NCBI GenBank assembly: GCA_963851385.1
Contig: CAWKPE010000023.1
Coordinates: 1 to 41,304, forward strand
Origin: CAWEFA01 sp963851385
GTDB taxonomy: Bacteria; Bacteroidota; Bacteroidia; Bacteroidales; DTGW01
DNA: 41,304 nt
Direction of reading: 5' to 3'
Positions 40,413 to 41,304 of the stretch are shown piece after piece (positions within the stretch are counted from its first letter, which is position 1; every line of letters begins with the position of its first letter). The position numbers were made by a program, and so were the translations under genes. Below the pieces are notes generated by a model. That model worked only from the letters and a program-made list of their open reading frames with translations. It was not told the origin of the DNA and did no database searches.

Positions 40413-41304
40413 TTATTTAAAAACTTTGACCTTATCTTTTTTTGTAAGACCAGATAGTATTTCAATATTTACACCGTCTGAAAGTCCGGTTTTTACGAAA
40501 CGTTTTTCGAATACCTGAGGTTTTGTCTCAAGTTCTACATAAGTGGAGTCTCCCTGAAAATTCAATTGATTTTCTCCAATAGCCAAAACACTGTCACGGC
40601 GATCCAGGACTATATCAGCATTAGCACTGAACCCTAATCTTAGGAACATGTCTTTCTTCTGAAAAATTTTGGCTTTTATTTCAAATTGGATAGAACCATT
40701 ATCGGTATTGCCTTTTGGAGAAATATACTCAAGTTCAGCTTCAAATTTATTTTTTTCAATTGCTCCTATCGATAAAATAATTTTCATACCCACTTTTAAC
40801 TTTCCAACTTCAGTTTCATCAATAAATCCTTTAAACATCATTTCACCCATGTCAGCAACAGTGGCTATGGTAGTTCCTTCATTATAATTGTTTGTTTCAA
40901 TTACAGAATTTCCTTCCTCAATAGGAATTTCCAGCACCATGCCATTAATTGTAGAGCGAATAAGTGTATTTGTTGATCCTCCAATTTTTTTATTTACCCC
41001 GTCACGAACGATTTGCAAATTGTTGTCGGCTGCATTTATTTCTTCTAACGCATTTTCATAAGTTACTTTATATTGCTGAAAATCTGCCAAAGGAATAACA
41101 CCCTGTTCAAAGACTTTTTTCTGGCGATCATAAACCGTACGGGCATCTTCCAGATTGATTTTTGCTTTATTTAAACGAGATTCAGCTTCATTTAACTCAA
41201 CCATATTTGGAATTATTCTTACTTTGGCTATCAAATCTCCAGAATGAATATTCTGACCGGGTTTAATGTATATTTTTTCTATTATTCCCGATATCTGGGG
41301 TTTT
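40413..41304 (-). CDS. Efflux periplasmic adaptor subunit, copy A (5' end outside window)
   Basis: The C-terminal 297 residues of a HlyD/MacA-like adaptor; the start and anchor lie beyond 41304. The first visible residues, KPQISGIIEKIYIKPGQN, are the lipoyl half-motif. Then come GDLIAKVRIIPNMVELNEAE, the alpha hairpin with LNKAKINLEDARTVYDRQKK, the second lipoyl half (GMVLEIPIEEGNSVIETNNY) and the barrel domain (SIGAIEKNKFEAELEYISPK). It matches copy B (35576-36667) nearly residue by residue, so one arose by duplication. It lies 337 bases upstream of the ATPase gene. Confidence 0.9.
   Translation of the reverse strand, partial: KPQISGIIEKIYIKPGQNIHSGDLIAKVRIIPNMVELNEAESRLNKAKINLEDARTVYDRQKKVFEQGVIPLADFQQYKVTYENALEEINAADNNLQIVRDGVNKKIGGSTNTLIRSTINGMVLEIPIEEGNSVIETNNYNEGTTIATVADMGEMMFKGFIDETEVGKLKVGMKIILSIGAIEKNKFEAELEYISPKGNTDNGSIQFEIKAKIFQKKDMFLRLGFSANADIVLDRRDSVLAIGENQLNFQGDSTYVELETKPQVFEKRFVKTGLSDGVNIEILSGLTKKDKVKVFK

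Overview
The window looks like a chromosome segment of a member of the Bacteroidota. The DNA is AT-rich. Start codons mostly lack strong Shine-Dalgarno sequences, and several upstream regions carry a TAnnTTTG -7 element, the Bacteroidota type of promoter. Gene content agrees: a MurF-Alr fusion, a GldB-type lipoprotein beside nadE, DUF1573 and PorT-like proteins, and MacB-type efflux operons with HlyD-like adaptors. No phage, plasmid, CRISPR or defence module is visible. Most of the window is housekeeping and cell-envelope chromosome.

Layout. 1-3.1 kb: a small unknown protein, a GH13 alpha-glucosidase-like lipoprotein, a palindromic repeat, tRNA-Gly(GCC), a decayed tRNA-Leu-like remnant and tRNA-Leu(UAA). 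3.1-9.3 kb (minus strand): a flavodoxin-like protein, MutS, and a membrane-anchored TPR protein with a recent internal duplication. 9.3-12.6 kb: prs, rplY/ctc, pth and a glycosyltransferase, probably one transcription unit. 12.7-15.0 kb: a LysE-type exporter, manA and engB. 15.3-19.7 kb: a MeaB-type GTPase, a DUF1573 protein, a half-size TauE/SafE protein, a 55-residue 2[4Fe-4S] ferredoxin and gldB. 19.9-23.2 kb (plus strand): an outer-membrane beta-barrel protein, nadE (frameshifted) and a Crp/Fnr regulator.

23.2-29.3 kb (minus strand) is a cell-wall and LPS block: murF-alr (ligase half broken by single-base indels), a GT2-GT4 fusion glycosyltransferase, an LpxL-like acyltransferase and a GT2 enzyme. 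29.6-34.9 kb holds a conserved protein of unknown function, rsmI, rmuC, a YjjG-like HAD phosphatase and dnaB. 35.0-41.3 kb holds a terminator, a MITE-like element with 20-bp perfect terminal inverted repeats, a candidate 49-residue membrane protein, and an efflux locus with two adaptors, two MacB-type permeases and one ATPase. Both permeases are interrupted by single-base indels.

Nine single-base indels can be inferred by matching the interrupted frames to the expected protein families. They lie in nadE (1), murF-alr (5) and the two permeases (3), all between 21.5 and 38.9 kb. Two of these genes are normally essential and the protein sequence stays conserved on both sides of each break, so assembly or read errors are the simplest explanation. 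I found no clear new multi-gene system. The most unusual items are the MITE-like element, the tRNA-Leu remnant with a hairpin in its D-loop, the paired hairpin repeats and the indel clusters.
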